This document shows, piece after piece, positions 8,497 to 17,493 of a DNA stretch of 64,000 nucleotides. Position 1 is the first letter of the stretch, and each line of letters opens with the position of its first letter. Origin of the DNA: SIG607 sp045533195 (GTDB lineage: Bacteria > Bacillota > Clostridia > Oscillospirales > Acutalibacteraceae); contig JAZSHI010000030.1 in the NCBI GenBank assembly GCA_045533195.1, positions 1-64,000 of the forward strand. Direction: 5' to 3'. The notes under the pieces are model-generated. The model saw nothing but the letters and a program-made list of their open reading frames with translations. It was not told the DNA's origin and searched no databases. The translations under genes were made by a program, and so were the position numbers.

Positions 8497-10455
8497 TTAC
8501 TTTTCTTCTTTAAGTTTTTTAATTTTATCGCGAAGATAGGCGGCGTGTTCAAATTCAAGAAGCTTTGCGGCTTCCTTCATTTGTCTTGTTAAAATTTCTA
8601 TTTCCTTTTCCTTTTCGGCGCGGCTTAGTCGCCTGTTCTTTTGTTCAGCCACGCTCTTGCCCGAAATTTCAAGAATTTCACGCACGTCTTTAATAATAGT
8701 CTGGGGCACAATACCGTTTTTCTCGTTATAGGCTTTTTGAATTGCGCGTCTGCGTTCGGTTTCTCTTATAGCCGCTTCCATACTTCTCGTTACGCTGTCG
8801 GCATACATAATAACCTTACCGTCTGCATTTCGCGCCGCTCTGCCTATAGTCTGTATAAGGGAGGATTCGCTTCTTAAAAAGCCTTCTTTATCTGCGTCCA
8901 GTATGGCTACTAAGCTTACCTCGGGAATGTCAAGACCTTCTCGCAAAAGATTAATTCCCACAAGCACGTCAAATTCGCCTTTTCTTAAATCCCTTATTAT
9001 TTCCATTCGTTCAATGGTATCAATATCGTGGTGCATATAGCGAACCTTTATGGAAACGCCCATAAGATAGTCGGTTAAATCCTCTGCCATTTTTTTAGTA
9101 AGGGTTGTAACAAGTACCCTTTCTTTAGCCGCTACCCTTTCATTTATTTCACTTATAAGGTCATCAATCTGCCCTTCGCTGCCCCTTACGGAAATTTCAG
9201 GATCAATAAGTCCCGTAGGACGAATAACCTGCTGAACTATCTGCTGGGCCTTTGTTTTTTCAAGTTCCCCCGGTGTTGCCGAAACAAACACAGCCTGATT
9301 TATATGGGAATAAAACTCATTAAAATCAAGAGGTCTGTTATCAAAAGCAGAGGGAAGCCTAAAACCGTATTCCACAAGGTTGGATTTTCTTGCTTTATCA
9401 CCGCCGTGCATACCGCGAACCTGAGGGAGTGTTACATGGGATTCATCCACAAATAAAACAAAATCGTCGGGGAAATAGTCAAGAAGTGTTGTGGGGGTAC
9501 TTCCTCGCGGTCTGCCCGATAAAACACCAGAGTAGTTTTCAATTCCCTTACAAATGCCTACTTCTCTCAGCATTTCCATATCATATTCGGTGCGCTGACG
9601 GATTCGCTGAGCTTCAATAAGTTTATTTTCATCTTCAAAAAACTGCACACGTTCTTCCATCTCTTCCAGTATTCGTTTTATACCGTCATCCATTTTTTCA
9701 TCACTTATAATGTAGTGGGAAGCGGGATAAATAGCAACGTGGCTCAAGGTGTTTTTTATTTCGCCCGTAAGGGTATTAATTTCGCAAATTCTGTCGATTT
9801 CATCGCCGAAAAATTCAACCCTTATGGCATTTTCGTAGGAATATGCAGGATAAATATCCACCGTATCTCCGCGCACTCTGAATTTGTTGCGCACAAAATT
9901 GATATCGTTTCTTTCGTATTGCAAAGTTATAAGCTTTCTTATAAGGGCATCTCTTTCCATAGTGTTTCCCTGACGAAGCGAAATCACCATTTCCCTATAG
10001 TCAATAGGATCACCCAGAGTATAAATACAGGAAACAGAAGCCACAATTATAACATCTCTGCGTTCGGAAAGCGCACAGGTAGCGCTGTGACGAAGCTTAT
10101 CAATTTCATCATTAATGGCAGAATCCTTTTCAATATAGGTATCAGTCCCCGGAAGATAGGCTTCGGGCTGATAATAATCGTAATAGGAAACAAAATATTC
10201 CACCGCGTTTTCGGGGAAAAGCTCTCTAAATTCAGAACAAAGCTGAGCCGCAAGGGTTTTATTGTGAGCGAGAACTAAAGTAGGACGGTTTACTTTTTCG
10301 ATAACATTCGCCATTGTAAAGGTCTTACCCGAGCCGGTTACACCAAGGAGCACCTGCTCTTTGAGTCCTCTGTTAAGCCCATCAACCAGTTTTTCAATAG
10401 CCTCAGGCTGATCGCCTGTAGGTTTATATTTTGAAACTAATTTAAACCTATCCAA
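8497..10455 (-). CDS. uvrB: Excinuclease ABC subunit B
   Basis: UvrB is the helicase-like subunit that verifies the lesion and recruits UvrC. The 652 residues carry Walker A GVTGSGKTFTMA near 38-49, the YYDYYQPEAY beta-hairpin block, the DESH box, and a C-terminal UVR motif (about 612-650) that binds UvrC. The start is TTG at 10455 behind GAGGTGAG. A TATAAT box at 10492-10497 is probably the -10 of the uvrBA promoter. I found no GAAC-N4-GTTC-like LexA site in the short upstream region, so SOS control of this operon is not evident. Confidence 0.98.
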   Translation of the reverse strand: MDRFKLVSKYKPTGDQPEAIEKLVDGLNRGLKEQVLLGVTGSGKTFTMANVIEKVNRPTLVLAHNKTLAAQLCSEFRELFPENAVEYFVSYYDYYQPEAYLPGTDTYIEKDSAINDEIDKLRHSATCALSERRDVIIVASVSCIYTLGDPIDYREMVISLRQGNTMERDALIRKLITLQYERNDINFVRNKFRVRGDTVDIYPAYSYENAIRVEFFGDEIDRICEINTLTGEIKNTLSHVAIYPASHYIISDEKMDDGIKRILEEMEERVQFFEDENKLIEAQRIRQRTEYDMEMLREVGICKGIENYSGVLSGRPRGSTPTTLLDYFPDDFVLFVDESHVTLPQVRGMHGGDKARKSNLVEYGFRLPSAFDNRPLDFNEFYSHINQAVFVSATPGELEKTKAQQIVQQVIRPTGLIDPEISVRGSEGQIDDLISEINERVAAKERVLVTTLTKKMAEDLTDYLMGVSIKVRYMHHDIDTIERMEIIRDLRKGEFDVLVGINLLREGLDIPEVSLVAILDADKEGFLRSESSLIQTIGRAARNADGKVIMYADSVTRSMEAAIRETERRRAIQKAYNEKNGIVPQTIIKDVREILEISGKSVAEQKNRRLSRAEKEKEIEILTRQMKEAAKLLEFEHAAYLRDKIKKLKEEK

Positions 10456-10491
10456 CTTTTCTCACCTCACAACGCAAATTTATACAGATAT

Positions 10492-10497
10492 ATTATA
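10492..10497 (-). promoter_or_regulatory. Probable -10 box of uvrBA
   Basis: TATAAT on the minus strand with TG a few bases upstream. The best -35 candidate is a poor TTACTT about 16 bp away, so the promoter is only partly supported. Confidence 0.5.
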
Positions 10498-10549
10498 CCA
10501 CAAAACAAATTTTAAGTAAATAAATTTAATAATAAAAATAAATAAAAAT

Positions 10550-10576
10550 AACGGGATGATTTTACATCATCCCGTT
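10550..10576 (-). terminator. Intrinsic terminator of the giant dockerin protein gene
   Basis: An 11-bp perfect stem (AACGGGATGAT / ATCATCCCGTT) with a 5-nt loop is followed on the minus strand by ATTTTTATTT. It lies 13 bp after the stop codon at 10589. Confidence 0.85.
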
Positions 10577-10588
10577 AAATTTTATGTT

Positions 10589-13500
10589 TTAATTATTTAT
10601 TCCGGCAAGGAGAAGTTTAAGCGATGCTAAATCTGTTGTGTCAACCGCACCATCTTCATTAAGGTCACCTGCAAGTAACTCTGTATCATTAAGATTACTA
10701 AGCCCTGCGAGGTATAATTTCATTACGGCAAGGTCTGTGGTAGTAACCTCTCTGTCATCGTTGAGGTCACCGAGTGTATAAGCAAATATGTAGACTGCCG
10801 TATAAATCACATCGCCTGTGCAGTTAGTGACAGTCTGGTCCCAACCGATAAAGATATAATCTCGTCCATTTTCTGCGGGTTTACCATGAACGGTAGGAAC
10901 TGTTACCTCGTCACCATAGTGATAGGTTTCGGTGGAAAGAACAGTACCGTCCCAATCCTTGAATACTACTGTGTAGTCGATATAGTTGGAAGTGTATCTC
11001 GCAGTGTAGGTCGCATTGCCCTCACAATTCACAACTTCCTTATCCCAACCAGAGAATACATAATTATAGGTATTATCGGATTCTTTTGATGGGGTGGGAG
11101 CAATCACTTCGTCACCATAATGATATGTCTTACTGGAAAGTACAGTACCATTCCAGTCTTTGAACACTACGGTGTAATCAATATAAATAGAATTATATGT
11201 GGCGGTATAGGTTGTATTCCCAGCACAATCAACAACTTCTTTATTCCATCCCTTGAATGCGTAAGTATAGATGTTGTCTGCAACTCTTTCTGGATTAGTA
11301 GGAGCGGTTACTTTATCACCATAATGATAGGTTTTAGTAGCTAAAACTGTACCATCCCAATTTTGGAATACAACATTATAATCAATGTATTTCGAAGTGT
11401 ATTCCGCAGTATAAGTTGTATCTCCTATACAACCAGTAACCTCTTTGTCCCAACCTGTAAATGTGTAGGTGTAGGTATTATCAGACTCTTTAGTGGGATT
11501 AGCAGGAGCAGTTACCTTGCCGCCGTAGTGGCAGGTCTCGGTGGAAAGAACAGTACCGTCCCAATCCTTGAATACTACTGTGTAGTCGATATAGTTGGAA
11601 GTGTATTTCGCAGTGTAGGTCGCATTGCCACCACAATTCACAACTTCCTTATCCCAACCTGCGAAAGTATATGTATAAGTATTATCCGACTCTTTAGTAG
11701 GAACGTTAGGAACTTCTATTTTATCACCATAGTGATAGGTTTTGGTGGATAAAACTGTACCATCCCAGTTTTTGAATACTACTGTATAGTCAATATAATT
11801 GCTAGTGTATGTAGCTGTATAAATTACATTGCCTCTACAGTCGGTAACTTCATTATTCCAACCTTTGAAGGTGTAAGTATAGGTGTTGTCTGCAACTCTT
11901 TCGGGATTAGTAGGAGCGGTTACTTTATCACCATAATGATAGGTTTTAGTAGCTAAAACTGTACCATCCCAATTTTGAAATACAACATTATAATCAATGT
12001 ATTTCGAAGTGTATTCCGCAGTATAAGTTGTATCTCCTATACAATCAGTAACCTCTTTGTCCCAACCTGTAAATGTGTAGGCGTAGGTATTATCAGCCTC
12101 TTTAGTGGGATTAGCAGGTGCAGTTACCTTGTCTCCGTAGTGGTAGGTCTCGGTGGAAAGCACTGTTCCGTCCCAATTCTTAAATATTACCGTGTAGATC
12201 GGTTCCGCATCGGTTTTAATTGTAAGAGCATCGCTTGTTTCGCTTGCATAGCATGTGGTGGTTTCTGCGCTACGCTGATAGAATGTATAGTTTGTTTCTG
12301 AATCAAGATTTTCAAACACATTACTCGACTGCCAATCAACTCCATTGAGAGAATATTCATATCCGTTTTTTGCAGTTAGCGTTATGCTATTATGTGTTTT
12401 GTTTAGAAGTGTTGGCGCAGAGGGCTTAGCGGGAGTTGATTTGTCCGTCGTAACAGACAACGCACTGCTTGAAACACTTGCATATGCAAAGTCTGTTTCA
12501 GCCACACGCTGATAAAAAATATACTGCGTTACAGGCGATAAACCAGTAAAAATATTGCTTGTCTGCCAAAGAATTCCATCTTTACTGTATTCGTATCCGG
12601 AAACCTTGAGTAACGTTACTGAAACATCATCACAGCTTAAAAGTGTAGGTGCGGAAGGTTTATTTGCAACAGACTTATCAGTAGTTATAATTAACGCATT
12701 GCTGGGTTTACTTGCGGCATTTGTGGCAGTTTCTGCAACACGTTGATAAAATTCATACTTGGTTAATGGATCTAAATTTTTAAACACATTATTCGACTGC
12801 CATATATTACCATCTTTACTATACTCATAACCTTCAACAAAGGTTAAAGTTACTGTCGTATCTGTCCTACTTATAAGCGTAGGGGCAGACGGCGATACTG
12901 ATGGTCTATCCTTGCCATTTACAGTAACGGTAACACCTTCACTAATAGTCTGGAACAAAGATGTTTGATATACCGGCCTACAATAAACTGTATAATCCAA
13001 GTCTGTAATTAACATTCCAAATTCACCAGAGGTTTGCCAATACACTTTGTCAAGACTGTATTCATATCCGTCTTTTGTATCAATTGATAATGTTGTTGCT
13101 CCAATAAAATTAATAGTAGGTGCACTTGGAATAATTATTTTTGTAAACGAACTGCTTTGAGATACATATTGCGTATCCGTTTCCGAAACTCTTTGATAGA
13201 AATAATAAAGCGTATCGTATGCGATATTTTCAAACACATTTAAATTCTGCCAATTTATTCCGTCCTTGCTATATTCGTAACCTTCAGTTGCTTCAATGAC
13301 AACCCTACCATCGCTATAGTTTTCAATTATCGGCGCTGGCGGAGTTGATACAGATGATTTAAGCGTTGTAACTACCAGCGCTTCACTTACTTTTTGTGCT
13401 TCGGGAATAGTTGTCACTGGTCGTACATACACGCTATAACTCTGTGCAGGAGATAATCCGGCAAATTTACCACTAGTTTTCCAATTAATCTTATCTAAAC

Positions 13501-15844
13501 TATATTCAAAACCGTATATAGCATCTACCGCTATAGTAGTGTCGGTTACTGTGTTAAGAATCGGTGGCTCAGGAGTGGGATAATCTGGCGTTGTAACAGC
13601 AAGAGGTTCGCTGATTTTTTGTGCTGCCACAATAGCAGTTATCGGTCTAGCATATATTCGATAGCTTGTAAGACATTTTAATCCTGTAAATTTTCCTGTT
13701 TCGTTCCAATTTTCTTTGTCTAAACTATATTCCAAACCCTCAACTTTTACAACTTCAATTGTATCTGCGGTAATTTTAGATAAAACAGGTATATCCGGCG
13801 TTGGATATGGTAAGGTTTTAACAACCGTGCCCTCGCTTGAACGTATCGCCATCGGCGTTAAACCTTCAGCGCGGCGAATATATAATATATACTCTGTACA
13901 TTCGTTTAAGTTTTTGAAAATGTTGTTGCTAGTCCAGTTGATTTTATCAAGACTATATAACCACGATGCATTTTTCTCAACTGTAATTGTATCAGGAGTA
14001 ATTTCTATAATATTAGGTTTTTTTAAGTGCTCTATAAAATTAAAATCGTTATTTAAACAATATGACTCAAGGTTGCCGCCGGAATAACCATAGAAAGTCA
14101 ATGCATTGTTTGTATTGATTGAATACAGCCCAAAACTTAAGTTTTTATTGTCTGAAGCAATAGCAACAAGCTGGTCGCATCCATAAAAGCTATACGTACC
14201 TACCGAAGTTATTCTTTCATCAATTTCTACAGACTTTATATGGTCTTTTATCTCATACCACGGAGTAGAGGTAAATAGATTATAGTTGGGAATACTATTC
14301 ATTCCATTGATGTATAAAGTTCCTTTATCATAACTCCATGTTATTAGGTCATTAACTGTATTATCGCTGCTCGAATAGAAGGTGTTACCGCTTTGAACTG
14401 CGTATTCTTCCGCCGCGCTTCCTTTATATCCAAAAATAACAACAGAAGCATCAAATGCATTCTCACCGATATCAGCCAATTCCTTTGGCAATGTTACCTC
14501 TGATACATTAGGACATTCTGCAAAGGTATATTGTCCCACGCTTGTTACTCCAGAATGGAACTCTATATTAGCCAAATCAGCACATCCTATAAACGAATAT
14601 GCATTAACACTTGATATATCCTTCGGGATTATCAGCGAATCAACCTTTTTCCCGTTTAGCCACAGTTCTTTAGAATAATATAAAGGATTGGCATATTTGT
14701 TGTCGAAAGTTATTTCACACCAATCTTTGATTGATGCAATATTGACACGTTCTATTCCTGTGCAACCAAAAAAAGCATCGGAACCAATATAAGAAACTCT
14801 TTCCGATAAATCAATTTCAGAGATTTTTGTACAATTATAAAACGCATTTGCAAAAATTTTTGATACGTTTGACAACTCAACATCCTTCAGGTTACTGCAA
14901 CCATAAAACGCATTTTTATTAATATAACCTACAGAATCTGGTATAGTAATATTGGATAAATTTATGCAGCCATTAAAAATATCATCTTGCAATATGGTTA
15001 ATTTATTGGATAATTCAACTGAATCTAAATTGCTACAACCGTAAAACGCACGAACACCAATAGAAGTAATGCTATCCGGTATGGTTATTTTCTGAAGACA
15101 TGTCATGTTGCTAAATGCATCATAACCTATAGAAGTAACACTGTTAGGAATGGTAATACTGCTAACATTTGTACAGCCTTTAAAGGCTTCGTTTCCAATA
15201 GAGGTTATTCCATTATTTATAATTATTTCTATTATATCGTTGTTATATTGTTTCCATTTAGAGTAACAACCATTGCTCATTGCACCGGTTCCATTAATAT
15301 GCAGTATGCGATATTGGGAATCCAACGACCATGTAGCATTAGTTCCGCAGGTTCCGCTGGCTTTATAATAATTTCCTATAAAGGTAGCATATTTTGCAAT
15401 TCCTCCATATGCATCAGATCCTTTTGTGAAGGTAAGGCTGGAGTAATTGGCAATATACTTTAAGTATGTACTACCAAAAGCGTTGCCACCAATACTTTTT
15501 ATGCTGTTAGGTATTTCAATGTCTTGAAGAAAAATCAAGCTTTTAAACGCGTAACTGCCAATTTTAATTACGCCTTCCTTAATTACCACATGTTTTATCC
15601 TTGAAGATAAATGACTATACGACGGTTCATCATCCCAAATAGAAAGATCTTCCATGTATCCTGTTCCGCTTATAGTTAGTGTTTGAGTACTTTCGTTATA
15701 CGACCAACTAACATTAGTACCGCAACTGCCACTGTCATAATATCCGTCACTTGTAACTGCGCTAACTGTTATATTAAACAACCCTGTTGGCACAAGCGAC
15801 AGCATTAAAACTATCACCAATACTACTGACAATATCTTCTTCAT
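10589..15844 (-). CDS. Giant secreted BspA-type LRR / repeat / dockerin protein
   Basis: A 1751-residue extracellular protein. A signal peptide (1-30) is followed by BspA-type leucine-rich repeats (about 40-600, units like SITIPNSVTSIGYDAF), then eight beta-sandwich-like repeats of about 75 residues (615-1215, each with EYSxDGxxWQ and YxFYQR), seven InlB B-type repeats of about 67 residues (1220-1689, each with WDGTVLSTxTYHYGDKV and FxGWDKEV), and a C-terminal type I dockerin (1690-1751). The dockerin has two calcium loops beginning DLNDDREVTTTD and DLNEDGAVDTTD. The likely role is a surface adhesin or scaffold docked through a cohesin; a membrane-anchored cohesin is encoded at 31257-32711. 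GGAGG lies 9 bp before the ATG. The gene has its own promoter and a long structured leader. Confidence 0.9.
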   Translation of the reverse strand: MKKILSVVLVIVLMLSLVPTGLFNITVSAVTSDGYYDSGSCGTNVSWSYNESTQTLTISGTGYMEDLSIWDDEPSYSHLSSRIKHVVIKEGVIKIGSYAFKSLIFLQDIEIPNSIKSIGGNAFGSTYLKYIANYSSLTFTKGSDAYGGIAKYATFIGNYYKASGTCGTNATWSLDSQYRILHINGTGAMSNGCYSKWKQYNNDIIEIIINNGITSIGNEAFKGCTNVSSITIPNSVTSIGYDAFSNMTCLQKITIPDSITSIGVRAFYGCSNLDSVELSNKLTILQDDIFNGCINLSNITIPDSVGYINKNAFYGCSNLKDVELSNVSKIFANAFYNCTKISEIDLSERVSYIGSDAFFGCTGIERVNIASIKDWCEITFDNKYANPLYYSKELWLNGKKVDSLIIPKDISSVNAYSFIGCADLANIEFHSGVTSVGQYTFAECPNVSEVTLPKELADIGENAFDASVVIFGYKGSAAEEYAVQSGNTFYSSSDNTVNDLITWSYDKGTLYINGMNSIPNYNLFTSTPWYEIKDHIKSVEIDERITSVGTYSFYGCDQLVAIASDNKNLSFGLYSINTNNALTFYGYSGGNLESYCLNNDFNFIEHLKKPNIIEITPDTITVEKNASWLYSLDKINWTSNNIFKNLNECTEYILYIRRAEGLTPMAIRSSEGTVVKTLPYPTPDIPVLSKITADTIEVVKVEGLEYSLDKENWNETGKFTGLKCLTSYRIYARPITAIVAAQKISEPLAVTTPDYPTPEPPILNTVTDTTIAVDAIYGFEYSLDKINWKTSGKFAGLSPAQSYSVYVRPVTTIPEAQKVSEALVVTTLKSSVSTPPAPIIENYSDGRVVIEATEGYEYSKDGINWQNLNVFENIAYDTLYYFYQRVSETDTQYVSQSSSFTKIIIPSAPTINFIGATTLSIDTKDGYEYSLDKVYWQTSGEFGMLITDLDYTVYCRPVYQTSLFQTISEGVTVTVNGKDRPSVSPSAPTLISRTDTTVTLTFVEGYEYSKDGNIWQSNNVFKNLDPLTKYEFYQRVAETATNAASKPSNALIITTDKSVANKPSAPTLLSCDDVSVTLLKVSGYEYSKDGILWQTSNIFTGLSPVTQYIFYQRVAETDFAYASVSSSALSVTTDKSTPAKPSAPTLLNKTHNSITLTAKNGYEYSLNGVDWQSSNVFENLDSETNYTFYQRSAETTTCYASETSDALTIKTDAEPIYTVIFKNWDGTVLSTETYHYGDKVTAPANPTKEADNTYAYTFTGWDKEVTDCIGDTTYTAEYTSKYIDYNVVFQNWDGTVLATKTYHYGDKVTAPTNPERVADNTYTYTFKGWNNEVTDCRGNVIYTATYTSNYIDYTVVFKNWDGTVLSTKTYHYGDKIEVPNVPTKESDNTYTYTFAGWDKEVVNCGGNATYTAKYTSNYIDYTVVFKDWDGTVLSTETCHYGGKVTAPANPTKESDNTYTYTFTGWDKEVTGCIGDTTYTAEYTSKYIDYNVVFQNWDGTVLATKTYHYGDKVTAPTNPERVADNIYTYAFKGWNKEVVDCAGNTTYTATYNSIYIDYTVVFKDWNGTVLSSKTYHYGDEVIAPTPSKESDNTYNYVFSGWDKEVVNCEGNATYTARYTSNYIDYTVVFKDWDGTVLSTETYHYGDEVTVPTVHGKPAENGRDYIFIGWDQTVTNCTGDVIYTAVYIFAYTLGDLNDDREVTTTDLAVMKLYLAGLSNLNDTELLAGDLNEDGAVDTTDLASLKLLLAGINN
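10790..12190 (-). repeat. Seven tandem InlB B-type coding repeats with higher-order duplication
   Basis: About 200-bp units encode seven copies of the InlB B-type repeat. A three-unit block (roughly 11.3-11.9 kb and 11.9-12.2 kb copies, period about 609 bp) is nearly identical at DNA level: units at 11341-11520 and 11950-12130 differ at only a few positions. The array therefore looks recently expanded. Confidence 0.85.
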
Positions 15845-15853
15845 TTTCTTTTT

Positions 15854-15858
15854 CCTCC
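15854..15858 (-). promoter_or_regulatory. Ribosome-binding site of the giant dockerin gene
   Basis: GGAGG lies nine bases before the ATG at 15844 and about a dozen bases after the leader terminator hairpin, so any terminator read-through directly exposes it. Confidence 0.8.
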
Positions 15859-15859
15859 A

Positions 15860-15894
15860 AAAAATAAAAAGTGCGGCTACCGAAGTAACCGCAC
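15860..15894 (-). terminator. Leader (attenuator) terminator upstream of the giant dockerin gene
   Basis: The minus strand reads a 10-bp stem with a UUCG tetraloop (GTGCGGTTAC / GTAGCCGCAC, one G-U pair) at 15871-15894, followed by TTTTTATTTTTT. It sits between the promoter and the RBS of the gene it precedes. That position is expected of a premature terminator in a regulated leader, not of a gene-end terminator. Confidence 0.85.
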
Positions 15895-16089
15895 AAAAAA
15901 CGCAAACTCCGATAGTCGCGAAACTAACCTATTGTGAAATGGGGCGTAAACGCTCACACATATACATATCGGTTGGAATCTGCGTTTTTATCAAATTCGT
16001 ACCAATATATAATGTGTAGCAAAATAAAGCGTAATATTCCTAAAAAGAAAAAATACACCCAATTTCACACAATATTAAGTTAGTTTCGC
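15860..16089 (-). ncRNA. Candidate riboswitch/attenuator leader RNA (unassigned class)
   Basis: The predicted transcript starts at G16089 exactly at the first base of a long inverted repeat. Arm 1 (16089-16058) can pair with arm 2 (15944-15918): 11 perfect pairs (GCGAAACTAAC), then TATTGTG, then AAAT and a G-rich end, with small bulges. A second helix pairs 15989-15967 (AAAAACGCA and CCGATA) with 15914-15895 (TATCGG and TGCGTTTTT). The two helices cross, so they are mutually exclusive or form a pseudoknot. A local hairpin with a GCG/CGC stem lies inside, and the attenuator terminator follows. I could not match it to TPP, SAM, glycine, cobalamin, T-box, c-di-GMP-I or THF consensus cores from memory. 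Confidence 0.6.
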
Positions 16090-16095
16090 AATACC

Positions 16096-16124
16096 ATTAT
16101 ACCGCATTATTTTTTAATTTTCAA
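16096..16124 (-). promoter_or_regulatory. Sigma-A promoter of the giant dockerin gene leader
   Basis: TTGAAA (16124-16119) and TATAAT (16101-16096) are separated by exactly 17 bp on the minus strand. The predicted start, 7 bases on, is G16089. Confidence 0.85.
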
Positions 16125-16195
16125 CATAAAAAATGAGCAAAGCTCATTTACACGAATTTTGGTCATTAATTTATCGTATTTCATTTAAAAAATGG

Positions 16196-16318
16196 TTATA
16201 AATCATCAATTACACCGTTTGCAGTTTTTGTCGCAATCATAAGCAAGTCAGAGCCAATATTTGAGAAGTTGAAATCATATCCGTTATATTTTATGTACTC
16301 CCTCTTCCCTTCTCCCTT
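16196..16318 (-). pseudogene. Possible C-terminal gene remnant
   Basis: One minus-strand frame reads plausible protein (EYIKYNGYDFNFSNIGSD, then LLMIATKTANGVIDDL and TAA at 16196-16198) but has no start codon or RBS. It begins just after the glycerate kinase terminator. It may be the worn 3' end of a lost gene; coding could also be chance at this length. The rest of the 15845-16355 gap holds the leader and promoter described separately and a small AAATGAGC/GCTCATTT palindrome at 16132-16150. Confidence 0.25.
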
Positions 16319-16323
16319 AAAAA

Positions 16324-16353
16324 AATAAAGCTTCCAAATTTGGAAGCTTTATT
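16324..16353 (-). terminator. Terminator of the glycerate kinase operon
   Basis: A perfect 30-bp palindrome (AATAAAGCTTCC arms around AAATTT) is followed by a T-rich stretch on the minus strand and lies 2 bp past the stop codon at 16356. Confidence 0.85.
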
Positions 16354-16355
16354 TT

Positions 16356-17483
16356 TTATATCAGCCTGAACACTTGATAAGCGGTAGCAAGTAAATTTTC
16401 GTATGCGTTGTTCTTTTCAAGGGCTTCTTCTAAGGTGGTAACGGTTCTGAGTATGGGGAAAAAGGCATCAATTCCGTGTTCGTTGCAAACCTCGGCATCT
16501 TTTGTAGTACAACCGCAAAAGGCGATTACTTTCTTATTATATTTTTTAGCAAGTTTTGCGACACCAATGGGCGCCTTGCCCATAACCGTTTGAGAGTCAA
16601 GCCTACCCTCGCCCGTTACAACAATATCGGCATTTTTAATATCCTCTTCTAAGTTTATTTCTTCTAAAACTATATTTATTCCCGATTGCAATTTCGCATT
16701 TGTATAAGCCAAAAATGCAAAACCCAAACCGCCTGCGGCTCCTGCGCCTTCATAGTTTTTATCAGCTGTTTTTGATACGGTTTTGGTTATTTCGGCATAG
16801 TTTTCAAGCCATGCATCCATTTTGTCGATCATATCGGGTGTTGCGCCCTTCTGGGGAGCAAATACAGCGCTGCAGCCGTTTTCTCCGCACAAGGGATTTT
16901 TAACGTCGCAGGCTATGTTAAAGGTACAGTCTTTTAGCTCGGGTAAAACATTTTCGGTGCTGATTTTATAAAGGTTTTCAAGCCCTTTTGCACCAAGAGC
17001 AATAGGACGGTTTTCTTTATCCAAAAACTGCACACCAAGAGCAGTAAGCATACCCGTTCCGCCATCATTGGTAGCACTGCCGCCTATACCAATAATAAAA
17101 CGGCGACAGCCTCTATTTATTGCATCTTTAATCAGTTCTCCCACACCGTATGTTGTGGTTTCTAAAGGGTTTCTTTCCTCTGCCGAAACAAGCGTGATAC
17201 CTGATGCGGCAGCCATTTCAATAACCGCCGTATTGGATTTTTTTAATATACAGTACTTAGCGTTTACGTTTCTCATAAGAGGATCGTTAACGCATATTTC
17301 GATCATCTGAGAATCACCGCCTGCCGCAAGGGCTTCAACGGTACCCTCTCCGCCGTCAGCCAAGGACCTTACTAAAACCTCGGCATCCTTATCCAGCTTC
17401 AAAACGGCATCTTTAACGGCGTTGCCTGCCTGTAAAGACGAAAGACTGCCCTTAAAGGAATCAATTGCAACTACAACACGCAT
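16356..17483 (-). CDS. glxK: Glycerate kinase (GlxK/GarK family)
   Basis: The 375-residue protein matches the GarK/GlxK glycerate 2-kinase family, which phosphorylates glycerate with ATP to a phosphoglycerate that enters lower glycolysis. Visible family blocks are the N-terminal DSFKGSLSSLQA, the SLADGGEGTVEAL block, the glycine-rich GIGGSATNDGGTGML and the late TGEGRLDSQTVMGKAP. It lies 10 bp downstream of a LarA-type racemase gene on the same strand and ends in a strong terminator, so the two form an operon. The pairing suggests that the substrate is supplied or interconverted by the racemase. Confidence 0.93.
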   Translation of the reverse strand: MRVVVAIDSFKGSLSSLQAGNAVKDAVLKLDKDAEVLVRSLADGGEGTVEALAAGGDSQMIEICVNDPLMRNVNAKYCILKKSNTAVIEMAAASGITLVSAEERNPLETTTYGVGELIKDAINRGCRRFIIGIGGSATNDGGTGMLTALGVQFLDKENRPIALGAKGLENLYKISTENVLPELKDCTFNIACDVKNPLCGENGCSAVFAPQKGATPDMIDKMDAWLENYAEITKTVSKTADKNYEGAGAAGGLGFAFLAYTNAKLQSGINIVLEEINLEEDIKNADIVVTGEGRLDSQTVMGKAPIGVAKLAKKYNKKVIAFCGCTTKDAEVCNEHGIDAFFPILRTVTTLEEALEKNNAYENLLATAYQVFRLI

Positions 17484-17493
17484 TTATTTCACC

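Noticed and set aside
10886..15463. Several plus-strand open frames of 60-130 codons opposite the giant repeat protein
   Set aside because: They are shadows of a repetitive coding sequence and have no RBS or homology.
15860..16089. Known riboswitch classes (c-di-GMP-I, T-box, cobalamin, THF, SAM, glycine)
   Set aside because: None of the conserved cores I know could be aligned to the leader. This is from memory, so the class remains open, not proven new.
16131..16151. AAATGAGC-AAA-GCTCATTT palindrome as a terminator
   Set aside because: It lies upstream of the leader promoter with no gene ending nearby and only a short T run; its role is unclear.
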